Of a stretch of 64,000 bases of DNA, positions 11,267 to 22,610 are shown piece by piece. Origin of the DNA: Epiperipatus broadwayi. Lineage: Eukaryota > Onychophora > Udeonychophora > Euonychophora > Peripatidae. Both the position numbers and the translations under genes were made by a program. Location: contig JAQFVV010012395.1 of the NCBI GenBank assembly GCA_028023455.1, forward strand, positions 5,456,001 through 5,520,000. Direction: 5' to 3'. Numbering within the stretch: position 1 is the first letter of the stretch; the number at the start of each line of letters is the position of its first letter. The notes beneath the pieces were generated by a model, which saw only the letters and a list, made by a program, of their open reading frames with translations, ran no database searches and was not told the DNA's origin.

Positions 11267-12229
11267 TTATATTAACGGTATCTCCATCCCTCTTCCTAGT
11301 CTTTCTATTGCTCTCTCCATTTCACTCAAATACAACAAAAACAAAATAGGTGACATAGAGCATCCTTGCCTTAGTTCCATCCCATTTTTAACTTTAACCG
11401 ATTCTATATCCCCTAATTGATATATATAATAATTATTTTCATGTAATTTCTTAATAACACCCACTAAAGCTTCATCCATTCTCAGATTTGCTAAACTTAT
11501 CCATAATCTATTTCTATTCACTCTATCATATGCCTTCTCTACATCTATAAAACTCATATATAACTGTCTACCTGAATTCCTACTCATATCCATAAGTTGT
11601 GTAACTACAAATAAACTATCTCCTATTTCCCCCACTACATTATTTTCTTCCATCCATTTTGCAACTCTTCCAGCCACTATATAAGAAAAAACTTTATATA
11701 AAACTGATGTTATCGCTATTGGTCTATAATTATTTAACTTTCTATGATCCTTACTTTTTCCTTTAAATAATAATCTTACTCTCATATTACTCCAACTACC
11801 CAGAAAAACTATCTTCTGTGCCATCTTATTAAAACATGATAATAACTTTACTTTTGCCCTGTGCCCTAAATTCATTATTATTTCTGCTGCCCATCCATCT
11901 AAACCTCTTGCCTTACCACTTCTCAATTTCTTCCCTGCCTCATTCAGTCCATTTTCTGTAAACCTAATATTCCCCATTACTATATGTTTCATATTTTCTA
12001 TCCCCCTGTCCTTCACGTCTAACATTTTTTCTATATCCATTACATATCTATTTAAGATTCTCTCTAATTCTTTTCTAGAGATACACTCTATTCCCTCCTC
12101 ATCTAGTAATACTATCTCTCTCTCTCTCTCCCCTAAATTTGTTTTTTTTTTTATGTAATTCCAAATTTTTTTACTCCCATCTCTTTCACTTTTATTAATA
12201 TCATCCAATAATTTACTATTTAGTTTCAT
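11267..12229 (-). pseudogene. LINE copy 1: reverse transcriptase
   Basis: This 320-codon open frame is the longest in the window. Visible blocks: 'LRSGKARGLDGWAAEII' (RT block 0/1), 'RVRLLFKGKSKDHRKLNNYR' (block 2), 'PIAITSVLYKVFSYIVAGR' (block 2a), 'MSFIDVEKAYDRVNR' (motif A, first catalytic Asp in F-x-D) and 'LRQGCSMSPILFLLYLSEME' (motif B). The frame ends before motif C: the expected F-A-D-D is lost to a frameshift at about 11240, so the enzyme is inactive. The length from motif 0 to B is normal for a LINE. It would make cDNA at a nicked chromosomal target. Confidence 0.9.
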
Positions 12230-12545
12230 TCTGTCTCTACAATTATCTATTTTAGCTAATTTCTTCTTTTCTAAGTACTTTTCCCATTTAGAATTAATAT
12301 CTTTTTCACTTTCTTTGTTCTTAATAGCACACTTATATTCTCTGCATGCTTTTTTCCTCTCTTTTACACTTTTACTAACTCATTTTTTTATTACTTTTAT
12401 TCTTCTGAATATTCTCACCTAATACCCTATTTGCCACTTTTTCTCTTTCATCACACTAGTCCTCATACTCATGTCCAGCCAACTCTTCCATAATTTCTTC
12501 AACTTGTATTTTATACTTTTCCAACTTATTCTTATCATTCACTCT

Positions 12546-13026
12546 TCATCCACATCTTTCACTATTGTTTTTTTCCATCACATTACTAAACATTTCAATT
12601 ACAAATAAATTATAATCACTATTACATACTCTCTCTTCATTATCAAACACCTTAATTTTTAGTACTTTATTCATTCTCTCTTTTTCTACCAATACATAAT
12701 CTATTGTGTGGGATATATTATTTCTAGGCCATGTGTATTGTCCCTCATAAATATTTGATGTTTCCAATGCTCAAATTTACTCTCTGACAAAATTTCTTCA
12801 AATGCTGTCCATTTTTATTATCTACATCATCAATTTCTTCAATATGCCCATTCGTATCTCCTATAACCATTATTACCTTACCCTTTTCTTTAAAACTCTG
12901 TATATTCTTAACTAGACACTCATATATGCTATTGTTCCACTTCATTATAGTTTGACTATCTCCAGTAGCTATATAAACTATAGCCACCATCCATTCTTGT
13001 CTTCCCAACCTTATTTCAAACCACAA
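12546..13026 (-). pseudogene. LINE copy 1: AP-like endonuclease
   Basis: Two overlapping minus-strand frames (13026-12745 and 12767-12546) are one endonuclease split by a frameshift. They carry 'GKVIMVIGDTNGHI' (the G-D-x-N block of exonuclease III-like nucleases), then 'TWPRNNISHTIDYVLV' (S-x-x-I-D-Y-V) and 'CNSDYNLF' at the place of the final S-D-H, with Tyr replacing His. Further upstream (to about 13270), frameshifted, lie 'LAVAE' and 'KKKSGGIGV', the N-terminal E-T-H and G-G-V-G-V blocks. The enzyme would nick the target DNA to start reverse transcription. Confidence 0.85.
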
Positions 13027-13838
13027 ATGTTCTTGGCATCTAACAGTATTTAAATTTTTTTTTTATATAACACCTATACCACCACTCTTTTTTTCTTTCA
13101 AACTTTTCTATTTATAGCCTGCCATACCAAATCTTCCAAAATAGCTTCTTCTTCTCTTAGATGTGTTCTGCTACTGCTAATACCTCAAGCTCTTCATTTT
13201 CAATTGCTTTGTTTAATTCCTGCCACTTTTCTGGTCTCGTATCACCTTGCATATTCAACTACCCAATTTTAACAATTTTTTCTTTCCTAACTACTCCTTT
13301 ATAATATTTTTTGATTCTTTCTTCTCCATTATGTTTATAAATAGCTTGCTTACCATTAAATTTACAGACCCATTCTCTCTCCACATCTCCCTTTGTTTAT
13401 TCCTTATATCCCATCCATTATTCTTCTTTCTAATAACACTGCAACTGCACTTCCTTGTTTCCCTAACTGCAACCCATCTTTACTATATAACTCCCTCTTC
13501 CTAATAAAGAAATCCCACACATCCACAAACCTAACATTATTTCTCTTACACAATTTCTTTCAAACTCCTCATTTATAGAACATGCACTGTCTAACATATA
13601 CCTTTTATCAAATCTTGGTTATTACCAACTATTATTATTCTTCCTTTAACCATACTCAAATTCCTAATCAATTCTATGTCTCACTCATTATTCTCTCTGA
13701 TGACTCTGATAAATTATTAGACCCTACCATAACATATACATCTCTATTCCTTTGCTTCTTTACTTTATTGTAAGATCCCTAATTCTAACACCCGGCAAAC
13801 ATACTCTTACATACCTGTTTCTATTATCCCTTAGCAAA

Positions 13839-14312
13839 CTCTCCATACAGTAGTGCCATCTAGTGCAAGCCAGATTATGCAGAGTTTACTACTATTTAAA
13901 CAGCTTGTGTAAGTGTAGGAAATGGTGTTCATGTGATATTTAGTGGTTTAATACCAATCCTGCTCATGGGATGATGGTGATTATGGTTATAAAAACCCAA
14001 AGATATCATAATTTAGAGATCATTGAACTAGATTCAGATCTTTATGATTATACAAGCAAATGAGCTTGGATTGAAAACATTGTCATGTTTTCATTTTAGA
14101 CTCATAACTTCATAGTTAACTAAAAAGATAAAAGGTGGCTACTAGGTTCAGTGCTCTCAGATCCAAGGCTCTTCACTGAAGAAAGCTACAAGTTAGAAAC
14201 TAGTCTGGGAATATTCAATGAATAGGCACTCAATAGAGATTTTATGCACAAAGCTTCTTGCATTCATTGATTACTCTGGCTTACACTGGGTGGCACTACA
14301 GTATGGAGAGTA
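13839..14312. repeat. Fold-back repeat, family D, copy 2 (main part)
   Basis: The left arm CTCTCCATACAGTAGTGCCA (13839 on) is the reverse complement of the right arm TGGCACTACAGTATGGAG (about 14291-14309). The interior holds the family-D block AGATCCAAGGCTCTTCACTG. The element separates two LINE copies of opposite orientation. Its outer piece at 9846-9893 was split off by LINE copy 1. Confidence 0.65.
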
Positions 14313-14375
14313 TATGAAAATAATTACTATACTTACCAATTAGGGGATATAGAATCAGTTAAAATTAAAAATGGG

Positions 14376-14773
14376 GTGGGATTAAGGCAAGGATGCCCTG
14401 TGTCACCTATTTTGTTTTTGTTGTATTTGAGTGAAATGGAGAAAGCAATAGAAAGACTAGGAAGAGGGATAGAGATACTGTTAATGGGTGGCAAGGGAGT
14501 ATATATTTTGTCAGGTCTTTTTTTTTTGCAAATGATATTTTTTTGGACGCAGAAAGAAGAGAAGATATGGAAGTTATGCTGAGGATATGTGCAAGGGTGG
14601 GTAAAGAGATGGGGATTAAATTTAGTGAAGAAAAATCAAATATAATGATGATTAATAATAGGGAAATAGAAGATGTAGAATTTTTACTGGGGGATTTAAA
14701 ATTAAGTGTGGTGGATAGATATAGTTATTTGGGGATCATCTTAAGTAATCTGAAAAATTGTTTGGTTGAATGA
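14376..14773 (+). pseudogene. LINE copy 2: RT motifs B to D
   Basis: Two overlapping frames (14376-14582 and 14543-14773) carry 'LRQGCPVSPILFLLYLSEME', a degraded motif C ('LFFLQMIFFWTQ' by frameshift; FAND in the right frame), then 'KEMGIKFSEEKSNIMMIN' and 'LSVVDRYSYLGIILS', the usual G-x-x-x-S/N-x-x-K-S and Y-x-Y-L-G blocks. Dead relic. Confidence 0.8.
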
Positions 14774-15390
14774 GAGAAAAAATTGGTAAATGAAGCAAAG
14801 AAAAGAAAGGGTTTAGTAAAGAAATTAACAGTGTTTTCACATAATAAATATGATGTAGCTAGAATTGTATGAAAGGAAGTTATAGTAGCAGGGTTAACAT
14901 ATGGTAATGATACATTATGTGTTAGTAAAAGGGTATTAGATTACTTAAAGAAAGTACACAGGGAAGTAGGAAGACATGCATTAGATGCAGAGATATGGAC
15001 AGCAAAGGAGGCAATTCAAGGAGAAATGGGATGGTCAAGTTTTTATATGAGAGATGCAGAAAGTAAAATAAAAATATTTGGTAGGTTGCAGTTTATGGAT
15101 AATTAAAGAATAGCCAAAATAGTATTTAATTGGGTTACAAATAAAGGGCAGGCAACAAGATGGGTGAGAAAGATAATGTGGTAAGGAGAAGATTTGGATA
15201 AAGAATTTATGTCAGTATACTTGTACAAAAGGTGGGATGATTGTGTTAGGAGGATTATTGAGTGTTATAGTGGTAAGGGGTGGGATAGAAGAATAGATGC
15301 ATTAATAAAGAATAGGGAGTTGGAGAGATGGAGAACTAGTATGGAGAGTAAAAAGAGTTTAAATATATATAGAAATATATCTTATTTATA

Positions 15391-16475
15391 ATACTTCACT
15401 CATATACACTTTAAAGCAATTAATTTTCTTAAAACCTTTATTTTCTTACAGTTTCGACTGTCCAGCAGTCTTCTTCAGAGCTACAAGATTTGAATAATAC
15501 AAATACATAATTATCATTTCACATATATATGTATAAATCATATACAAATCAAAAATATATATATCTCCATCATTTTACACACATATATAAAATACACACA
15601 TATATACATATATATCAAAATATACACATATTTCCTTCATATATATACACATATAAATCTATATCACTCCTAGACATATATATATATAATCCATATCTAC
15701 ATCTATATATATATATATATGCATATCCAATACCTAGACATACCTCTTTTAAACATACATCTATATACAGACATACATACACCTATAGACATATATACCA
15801 TCCCCATATATCTTTACTAATATACATCCATATGTATATTCTATCTACACATATATAAAATACAAAACATATCCAATTCACCTTTTTTTAATTTTTTTTT
15901 TACCTTTTTAAACAATTCCAATTTTACTTATTTTTAAATCAACCTTTTAAATATTCTTCTTCTTAATATTATTTTATAATATTTAATACTATTTTTTATT
16001 ATTATTTTTATAATTATCTAATATATAACATCTTTTACTTTACTATCTTTAATTTTACTTTTTATAACTTTTATCTCTATTTCACTAAATAATATTTTTT
16101 AACATTATTACCTCCATCTTCCTTACAGTTGTTTTAACTTTAATTAAAATGACCGTTTTTTTTTTCAAAATTTTCTCTTATTTATTCATTTAAAACAGCT
16201 CCCTCTGTTATCAATATTATAAAACTTATAATTCTATTTAAACCTTCCAACTTCCCAATTATAATCATTAACCATATTCCAATATTATAAAATAACTACT
16301 TAACCATTATTTCACATCTAAATATACATATCAAACATCCATATTTCCTACATATATATATACATCTTCACATTACCTCTATACATATAACTAAATAATA
16401 TATAAAACCAATATATAAAACTATATCCAAAATAAAAGATTACAAAATTAAAAAATTAACAATTTAAAAAATTAT
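15391..16475 (-). mobile_element. PLE-like 3' terminal fragment inserted in LINE copy 2
   Basis: LINE copy 1 (10370-10440) is continuous across this point, so the 1.08-kb segment is an insertion. Its left end has the hairpin signature GTTTCGACTGTCCAGCAGTC and then TTCTTCAGAG, close to the PLE ends at 30948-30990 and 61470-61510 (CGTTTCGACT...AGTC TTTTTCAAG). The rest is very AT-rich with TA/CA-rich stretches at about 15529-15860. I see no surviving coding sequence. Orientation is inferred from the terminal signature. Confidence 0.5.
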
Positions 16476-16529
16476 TAACGGAACATTGGGTGCAAGTTAA
16501 TTTATGACAATAGTAAGAAAAGTAGCTTA

Positions 16530-16856
16530 TTGTTAAAGGCTCGAACAAGATCTTTAGCAACAAGGGAATATACATGTAAATGGAAAAATATGGGTGATTT
16601 AGTCTGCAAATTGTGTAAGGAAGATATAGAAAATATTAGGCATCTGTTGATTGAATGTAAATGTCTGAAAGCAGAAAGGGTACAAATAATGAAGTTATGG
16701 GAGAATAAATATGAACAAAGTGATTATACAGAAAGTGGGTTATTGGTTTTTATGCTGGGTTTGGGAAAAGATAAGGGGGATTTAGATATAAAGGCCATAG
16801 AGTTGATAAAGATTATGCTGTGGAAATGGGATGGAGCAGATTATGGGAAAGCTTAG
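16530..16856 (+). pseudogene. LINE copy 2: C-terminal zinc-knuckle domain
   Basis: 108 codons with 'LVCKLCKEDIENIRHLLIEC': a C-x2-C-x8-H-x4-C pattern (residues 29-46, roughly) typical of the C-terminal end of many non-LTR retrotransposon polyproteins, where it helps bind template RNA. It is followed by a W-x-x-K helix segment. The frame ends about 120 bases before the 3' end of the element. The minus-strand copy 1 has the same region from about 10390 down to 10180. Confidence 0.8.
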
Positions 16857-16975
16857 GGTGGGGAATGGAAGGGGAAGGTAAAGTGACTAACAGGTTTCTT
16901 TGGGCATAGTTGCTGAGGGATTCCTGACTCCGTTTAAGGAGAAGCCACGGTACATCACATCACATGCTGGTTTAA

Positions 16976-17350
16976 CATCACTTTCCCAATTTTTAATTTT
17001 CTTAAAATTTTTGATGAATTTTTTTACAGTAATTTTATTTTTCTTACATTACAGTTTTACTACTCTTATTAAATTCAGCCTTTTTTATATTTTATTTAAA
17101 CCCTTAATTTCTTTATCTAAGTATTGAGCGTTATTTTCATTTCTTACAGTGTTTGACATTTCCGGAATTCAAACTTCTCACCAACTCTTTTAACAATAAA
17201 ACCATTAACATATTTTTTTTAAATTATCTTTGCTCTCTTCCCACTATCTGAATAATATTTTTATAAATTCTTCTATTTTTTTCCCCTTTTCTACTTACAT
17301 GTATCAGCTATTTATCTAGTTTTATTACATTAATCTTTATGCCTATTGCA
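16976..17350. other. AT-rich DNA, no gene recognised
   Basis: T-rich sequence immediately after the LINE tail. No feature supported. Confidence 0.35.
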
Positions 17351-17354
17351 TTTT

Positions 17355-17430
17355 GTGGCTTGGTGCAATGGAAAGGTAGCAGAATCTAAATTTTGTGTTG
17401 CCTGCGGTACTCCGTCTTTATTTGCTTCAT
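17355..17430 (+). repeat. Possible tRNA-like SINE head
   Basis: GGCTTGGTGCAATGGAAAGG looks like a tRNA 5' half with an A box. The downstream GCGGTACTCC is a poor B box. No tail is recognised. Weak call. Confidence 0.25.
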
Positions 17431-18799
17431 AATCCACTGCGTTGCTAATTATTATTTAATTTTCTAAAACTTCAATTTTCTAAAACTTCACAACTTTAAA
17501 ATGTTTGCCTTATTATTTATACTTCACTTACAATTTTTTTTTCTGTCTATACGTGTTGTATATATTCAATTTCTAATATTAAAAATGATCAGTTGAAGCT
17601 GTGATTTCAAATTTCATCAAATACTTTAATTCTTTGTATTTTTTCCATTCTTATTTAGCCTATTATTAATATATAAACTCAATATAATTTATAAGTAGTT
17701 TCTTGTCAGGGTAAAATTACCCTCATAATATTTGGTTTAATAAATTGGCTATTTCTAGATTAATATTTTCGCAGAACTTAGTTGTTCCCCAACCACCCTT
17801 TTTTTTTTTATGTTTATTAGTGACATCTAGTGAGTTATTACTAAACTACATTTAATTATTTGAGAATGTTTTCAAATCAATAATAATCAGTTATCTAATT
17901 ATTTAAATAGACAGTCAACATTGCTTTTTTCAATTACTGTATTTTATTTTAAAACCATCGTTAGAAGTTTTTGTATAAGAGTAATTAGTTTGCAATTTAA
18001 TTAATCTCGAATTTCTAAATATGATGCAAAGGCAGATAAACAATATGAGAATATCAGCTTAAGTAATAACAGAGAATCTTTGCTTATTGATAGTATGATT
18101 TGAAGCGAACTCACACAGAATGTTAATAATATTTGAAAGGTGTCGTAACATAGTAAAACTGTGATCTTTATTTTAAAGACAAAACAACTTTTGTAATAAA
18201 TAGCTCGACATAGCAAAAGTCTTTTCAATAGCCCCTCCCCCCCGCCCGCATAGGAACAATGATGAAGAAGATCAGTACTCACCGGACTTAACCAATTTCC
18301 GTCTGTTAAAGATTTGAGTGTTTTTCCTCTTATTTTAACATTGACTAATAATAACTACATGTTCATTTATTGACGAATGTTTTAATAATTATCTGGACTG
18401 ACTATGAACCAGTCACCTGAAAGAAAAATCCTGTCTTTCTGAAATTTCGCTTAGCCCAAGTATAAACATGTTAAATGGTTGCACTACCTTTGCATGACAA
18501 CGTCATATTATATATACTATATTTAAACAATGTGAAGTATTAAGAATGAATTAAATATTGAAAATATAATGGATTTTTTTTTTTTAAATATTAATCTAGT
18601 TAAATCTTCAGCTGCAATGCAGACAGGCAACCAAATAGTACAAGCTGAATCGTGATCTAATAATTAACAATAGCATTTTATATTTAAGCTAAAATCCCGG
18701 TTCATCAGATTTATATTAAAATAAAAAATGGTTCTAATCTTTTAACCTAACATATGTTAATATTTGTCTGAAGGTTAGTCATGATGGTATATTAGATGT
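17431..18799. other. Unannotated region with a possible minus-strand splice donor
   Basis: Mostly AT-rich. Around 18230-18290 there is a C-run (CCCCTCCCCCCCC) and, on the minus strand, CCG followed by GTGAGTACT, a consensus 5' splice site with the exon ending at 18283. No recognisable protein precedes it. The 93-codon frame 18001-18282 reads through the intron side and has no known domain. Confidence 0.25.
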
Positions 18800-18994
18800 G
18801 ATATGTTGGACTATTTCCATAATCTACCATTAAGTATTGACTGTCTACAAAATTTTAAACTTTATTTAAACTTTTCAAATATGAACAATTGTTAGTAATA
18901 ACACACAAATAGATAACACAGGTTAGTAGATTATACAACGTGAGTAGCATTATTCTCCACTCTTTTTCAGCGGTTGCTGACCTGGCCAGTGATA

Positions 18995-19081
18995 ATACTA
19001 GCATAGGAGTTGAATTTACACCTTTAGATTCTTGAATATCCAATTTTAAGGCAACCCTCTATCCAACTGAGCTATTCTGTC
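18995..19081 (-). other. tRNA-Leu-like segment in PLE tail
   Basis: Minus strand: AGCTCAGTTGGATAGAGGG (A box), anticodon-loop-like CTTAAAA, an extended variable arm, and AAATTCAACTCC (degraded B box). It lies between the PLE protein end and the PLE tail, exactly as in the copy at 6701-6785. Confidence 0.5.
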
Positions 19082-19127
19082 AAAAACAACAGTCAATAGA
19101 AAATTCATTGATGAGGGTTGACTCAAA

Positions 19128-19340
19128 TCATCTTGATCCAATTTTTTGAAAACTTTTTTCTAAGAACAAGATTAGAGACATCCAGATTTGAGATTGACTT
19201 ATAGAATTATTAGAAATTGTCATATGAGCAGCTTTTTTGAATTTTCCTCTTTGTATTTTTTTTTCTCTATCCAATATTTTTGTATTTTCCCAATCAAACA
19301 TTTGTTCATTAATCCATACATGGTCTGCTCCTGTAGACAC
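19128..19340 (-). pseudogene. PLE (family B) GIY-YIG protein, C-terminal end
   Basis: 70 codons with 'WENTKILDREKKIQRGKFK' and 'AAHMTISNNSISQS'. This is the stretch after the nuclease core in GIY-YIG-type Penelope proteins. It is the paralogue of the frame at 6462-6734 and begins 60-100 bases downstream of the broken nuclease core. Confidence 0.7.
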
Positions 19341-19593
19341 ATGTGCTTTTTTTTCTTCTAACCATTAATTTGTATTATTTCAATCACTGTTCAACAGGGC
19401 AACTGGTCTCACAAATATACTTTCCACATTCACATGTTATTTCATAAATGCAATTTTTGGTTTTCAGCATTTCAAGTTTAGACTTTGTAGAAATTAGAAT
19501 CCCTTGAAGTGTGATATGGCATTGGAAAGCTGTTCTTATGTTAAATTGATTGCATTTTTTTCTTAATTAGTCCGCCATTCCTGGTATGTATGT

Positions 19594-19887
19594 TTAGACT
19601 ACAGCACCAATAATTATTTTTCTTTTTGGTATCTCTTTTTGTTGTCTAGTAAAGATTTTCTTGATGACAACTGATGGATAACCATTCTTCATGAGATTTT
19701 GTTTTATGTAGAACTTTTCATTTTCCAAATCATTGGTTTCTGAACAAACTTCCTTTACTCTGTTCCATAATGTATATGCCAAGTACTTGCTAATGTGTGT
19801 TGGTTTTCTATATGCTGTTGTTTTTACTTTTCCATGAGAGAATCTTATCACAAGACCATCTAAGAATGCCAATTTCTCAAATTTCAC
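19594..19887 (-). pseudogene. PLE (family B) reverse transcriptase C-terminal part
   Basis: 97 codons: 'LAFLDGLVIRFSHGKVKTTA' then 'YRKPTHISKYLAYTLWN'. The L-x-F-L-D-x-L-V ... Y-R-K-P-T-H-x-x-x-Y-L pattern is a hallmark of Penelope-type reverse transcriptases, after the catalytic Y-x-D-D. The frame ends at a stop just before the linker to the GIY-YIG nuclease. The catalytic motif is not present here because the copy is truncated. Confidence 0.85.
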
Positions 19888-19959
19888 AGCTTAAAGTCTA
19901 ATTAGTTTAATACAATGAAAATTTTTCTAATATCTCCAAAAAATTTAACATAAGTAAAT

Positions 19960-21060
19960 AAAGGAGTATTGAGAGAAGTTATGGAAAAGACCAATGAATA
20001 TGAGTTGCCATTATGCTTTGAATTTATAGATTATGAAAAGGCATTTGATTCTATAAGCATTTCTTTAGTGATTAAAGCATTGGATCACCAAGGTATAGAC
20101 CCATAATATTGTCATATTTTAAAGAATGTTTATAAAAATGCAACAGCAACAATTAGATTACATAAAGATACTAGGTAAGTTAACATTGAGAAAGGTGCAA
20201 GACAGGATGACTCCATATCTCCAAAACTTTTTATAGCAGTGCTGCAAGAAGTATTTTGTGGATTAAAATGGGAAGTTAGAGGGATAAAAGTAAATGGAGA
20301 TTATTTAATTAATTTAGATTTTGCAGATGATGTAGTTGTTTTTGCAAATAATGCTTCAGAGCTTCAGGAAATGTTGCAGGAGTTATCAGATAAAAGTAGA
20401 AAAGTAGGACTAGAGATAAATGTTAAAAAGACTAAAGTAATGTTTAATCAATTTGCTCAATATATGAAAATAAAGATTCATTATGATGAATTAGAAGAAG
20501 TTAACAGTTACAAATACCTTGGTCAGATTATTACTACAGGTGGAAGCATAATGAATGAAATTAATCATAGAATCAAACTTGGTTGGAGTGCTTTTGGTAG
20601 AAATAACATTAAAAGGAATTTTTAATAAATGTGTTACACTAGTTCCTACTTATGAATCTGAGACTTTGACACTTAATAGAAGAGCAATACAGAGACTTTA
20701 GACCACTCAAAGAAATATGAAGAGATGCATGTTAGGAGTAACAAGAAGAGATTGAAAACACAATATATAGGTAAGAGAACAAACAGGTGTTACTGACATT
20801 GTTGAAAGAATTAAAAGACTGGAGTTGGGCTGAACATATTTCTAGAAGATATGATAGTAGATGAACAATTGAAATCTTAAGATGGATTCCAAGAGATTGT
20901 AAAAGATCTAGAAATAGACCACATGTGAGGTAGATGGATGAAATAAGGAAGTGTGCAAGGGTGATGTGGATGAAGAAGAGAGGCTAGAGATCAGAGAAAT
21001 TGGATTGAACTTGAAGAGACCTTCATCCTGCAGTGGATTGATAATGGTTGATGATGATCT
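19960..21060 (+). mobile_element. RTE-like LINE, 5'-truncated
   Basis: Read left to right: 'FEFIDYEKAFDS' (RT motif A), 'GARQDDSISPKLF' (motif B), 'LDFADDVVVFANN' (motif C with intact F-A-D-D), 'SYKYLGQIIT', then frameshifted C-terminal pieces including 'TGVTDIVERIKRLELG' and a final part near 20880-21040. Related pieces: 1300-1548, 50850-50990, 52060-52240 and 60500-60720. The 5' part, including any endonuclease, is missing. Confidence 0.85.
20239..20625 (+). pseudogene. RTE-like LINE reverse transcriptase, palm to thumb
   Basis: 128 codons that keep the catalytic box 'LDFADDVVVFANNASELQEM', the 'GLEINVKKTKVM' block and 'LEEVNSYKYLGQIITTGGS'. Compared with a full RTE polyprotein this is only about one eighth. 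Motifs A and B lie just upstream, in the same direction, behind stop codons, and the C-terminal domain follows behind frameshifts. Not functional, although the active-site Asp pair is preserved. Confidence 0.85.
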
Positions 21061-21885
21061 GTTTTAGGATTTATATATACGAAAAAACAAATCCTGACTC
21101 ATTTTCTAAAAATGATTGTATAATGTTATTAGTAACTTGATAAAATGTGACATTCTTTACTTTGGTGAATATTAATTAAAAGTGGTGATTCATAAGTAAA
21201 AATTTATAAACACTGTACAATAAATGAATTAGTGCATATAGAATTGTGAAAATAACATTTAAAGAAAGGGGGTATAATTCATTAAATACCTGTAAATCAA
21301 AAAGCCTGATTGATATAAGAGTGATGTTATATTTTATTCTATCATTCAATGGAAACTGGCATCTTCATAGAGCATGAGCTTGTAATAAAAAATATACACT
21401 GTGATTTAAAAATCAATATCTATATTATTTTTACATCGACACGAGTGATGATAGAAGCTAAATATTATTTTCATTGTATTATTTCATAAATAGTCCATAA
21501 TATTTAAAAATCCACACTTTTTCGACCATTTTTCTTATTATATATATTGAAGCTGGAAATATAGTACATATTTTTGCTTCACCTAGTGCCAATGTCATCA
21601 GCACTAGTATGGGTTTAAACCCAATCTTATATTAACTGACCCCCATCTCATAATAGGTGGAAGTATATTTTTAATATTATACTCTTTTATATTTCATTAA
21701 TTTTATTTTATAATTAAAACTAACCTTTTTATGATAGTTTATTTATTTTGTATTTGTAAAAAAATGTATATTGTGTTTATTTTGTTAAATCAAATTGAAT
21801 CCTAGATATCCTATAGATAAAGTCCAGAACACATAAATAGTGGAAAATTTGATAAGGATTATTATTGAGTTTTATAATATCAACA
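21061..21885. other. AT-rich DNA, no gene recognised
   Basis: No domain-bearing frame or structured repeat seen. Confidence 0.4.
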
Positions 21886-22610
21886 AATTAAAAATCCTTC
21901 TTTTTCTTTTCAAAAACTTTATTTTTTTATATCTCAATACTGAACATATATATACATTTATATATAACAAAACTCCAACGTTTCAACTGTTTTTATCTCA
22001 TACAGTCATTTTCAAGGATCTGCAATGACAATATGAAATACATATTTATAAATAAACTTTAATTACATAAAAACTTCCTCTTACATTAACATAAACAGTA
22101 ACAAACATATTAAACATATATAAATATATTTTACTTATATCTCTCTCCCACTGCTATATTTTATTACTCTTTGTTTTACATTATTTAATTACAAATCTGT
22201 CCTAAAATCATCCAAGAAACTTTCTATATGAATTTAAATACCAACTTTAATTTCACCTCCCCTTTTTTTAAATCTTAGCTAAAACCCATCTTAAAACTGC
22301 ATTCCTAAACTATATCTTTAAATGAACACAAAACAAATATAAACATCTTTTTTTTACCACTCTCTTTTATACAAAAAAACTTTTAACAATTTATCTAAAC
22401 CCATTAAGCATTTATTTTAATTATACATTATTTATATTCTTTATCTACTCCATTAATTCTATTTAGAGTAGGATTATATTTTTTTATATAAAAAAATTCT
22501 TTTACCATCCTTTCCCTGTAATTTTTAACCCTTTCCAACATTTTAATATTAATTCTTTATGACCTAAAACTTTACAATGTATGTAAATATTTGAATATAT
22601 TGAGTTTTAT
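21886..22610 (-). mobile_element. Penelope-like element (family C), 3' fragment
   Basis: The left end carries the PLE terminal signature CCAACGTTTCAACTG ... ACAGTCATTTTCAAGG. At about 22440-22560 the minus strand encodes 'ERVKNYRERMVKEFFYIKKY' then 'NPTLNR', the C-terminal helix pair of the GIY-YIG nuclease domain seen in family A ('IKSYNERMIKESVFINEIKP', 'ELNR'). The rest of the protein is missing. Single orientation: no inverted partner is visible. Confidence 0.65.

Larger units (their letters stand above)
9894..13838 (-). mobile_element. LINE (non-LTR retrotransposon) copy 1, near full length
   Basis: Read right to left the element contains an AP-endonuclease domain (about 13270-12546), a reverse transcriptase (12229-11267 and on) and a C-terminal domain (10768 to about 10180) that holds a CCHC-like zinc motif in the sister copy. 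The frame is broken by several frameshifts and stops. Two further copies exist: plus strand 14313-16975 (5'-truncated) and minus strand 47690-49153 (5'-truncated). I cannot assign the clade from sequence alone. All three copies share the same 3' end near GTGATGTGAT. Confidence 0.85.
14313..16975 (+). mobile_element. LINE copy 2, 5'-truncated and interrupted
   Basis: The same family as 9894-13838 on the opposite strand. It starts inside the RT (just before the 'GVGLRQGCPVSPILF' block), continues through the FADD region (here read as 'FANDIF' with a frameshift) to 15391, is interrupted by a 1.1-kb PLE-like end, and resumes at about 16475. It ends at about 16975 with the 3' tail shared by all copies (ACATCACATCACATG on this strand). 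Many frameshifts. Confidence 0.85.
18800..19890 (-). mobile_element. Penelope-like element (family B), 5'-truncated
   Basis: Read right to left: an RT C-terminal block (19887-19594), a frameshifted GIY-YIG region near 19450-19400 ('CECGKYICET', matching C-x-C-G-K-x-Y-I-G-E-T), the 'ENTKILDRE' segment (19340-19128), a tRNA-like segment (19081-18995) and the tail ending TATGTTGGACTATTTCC. The tail and tRNA-like part match the copy at 6269-6966. The element is cut off inside the RT at about 19890, with stops throughout. Confidence 0.75.

Noticed and set aside
12110-12131. CT repeat as a regulatory site
   Set aside because: A short CT microsatellite inside the LINE coding region, not found at the same place in other copies as a conserved element.
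15529-15858. 109-codon Tyr/His/Ile-rich frame
   Set aside because: A translation of a TATA/CACA-rich simple repeat.
18001-18282. 93-codon minus-strand frame as a membrane protein
   Set aside because: It starts at the intron side of a possible donor, is low-complexity, and has no recognisable family.
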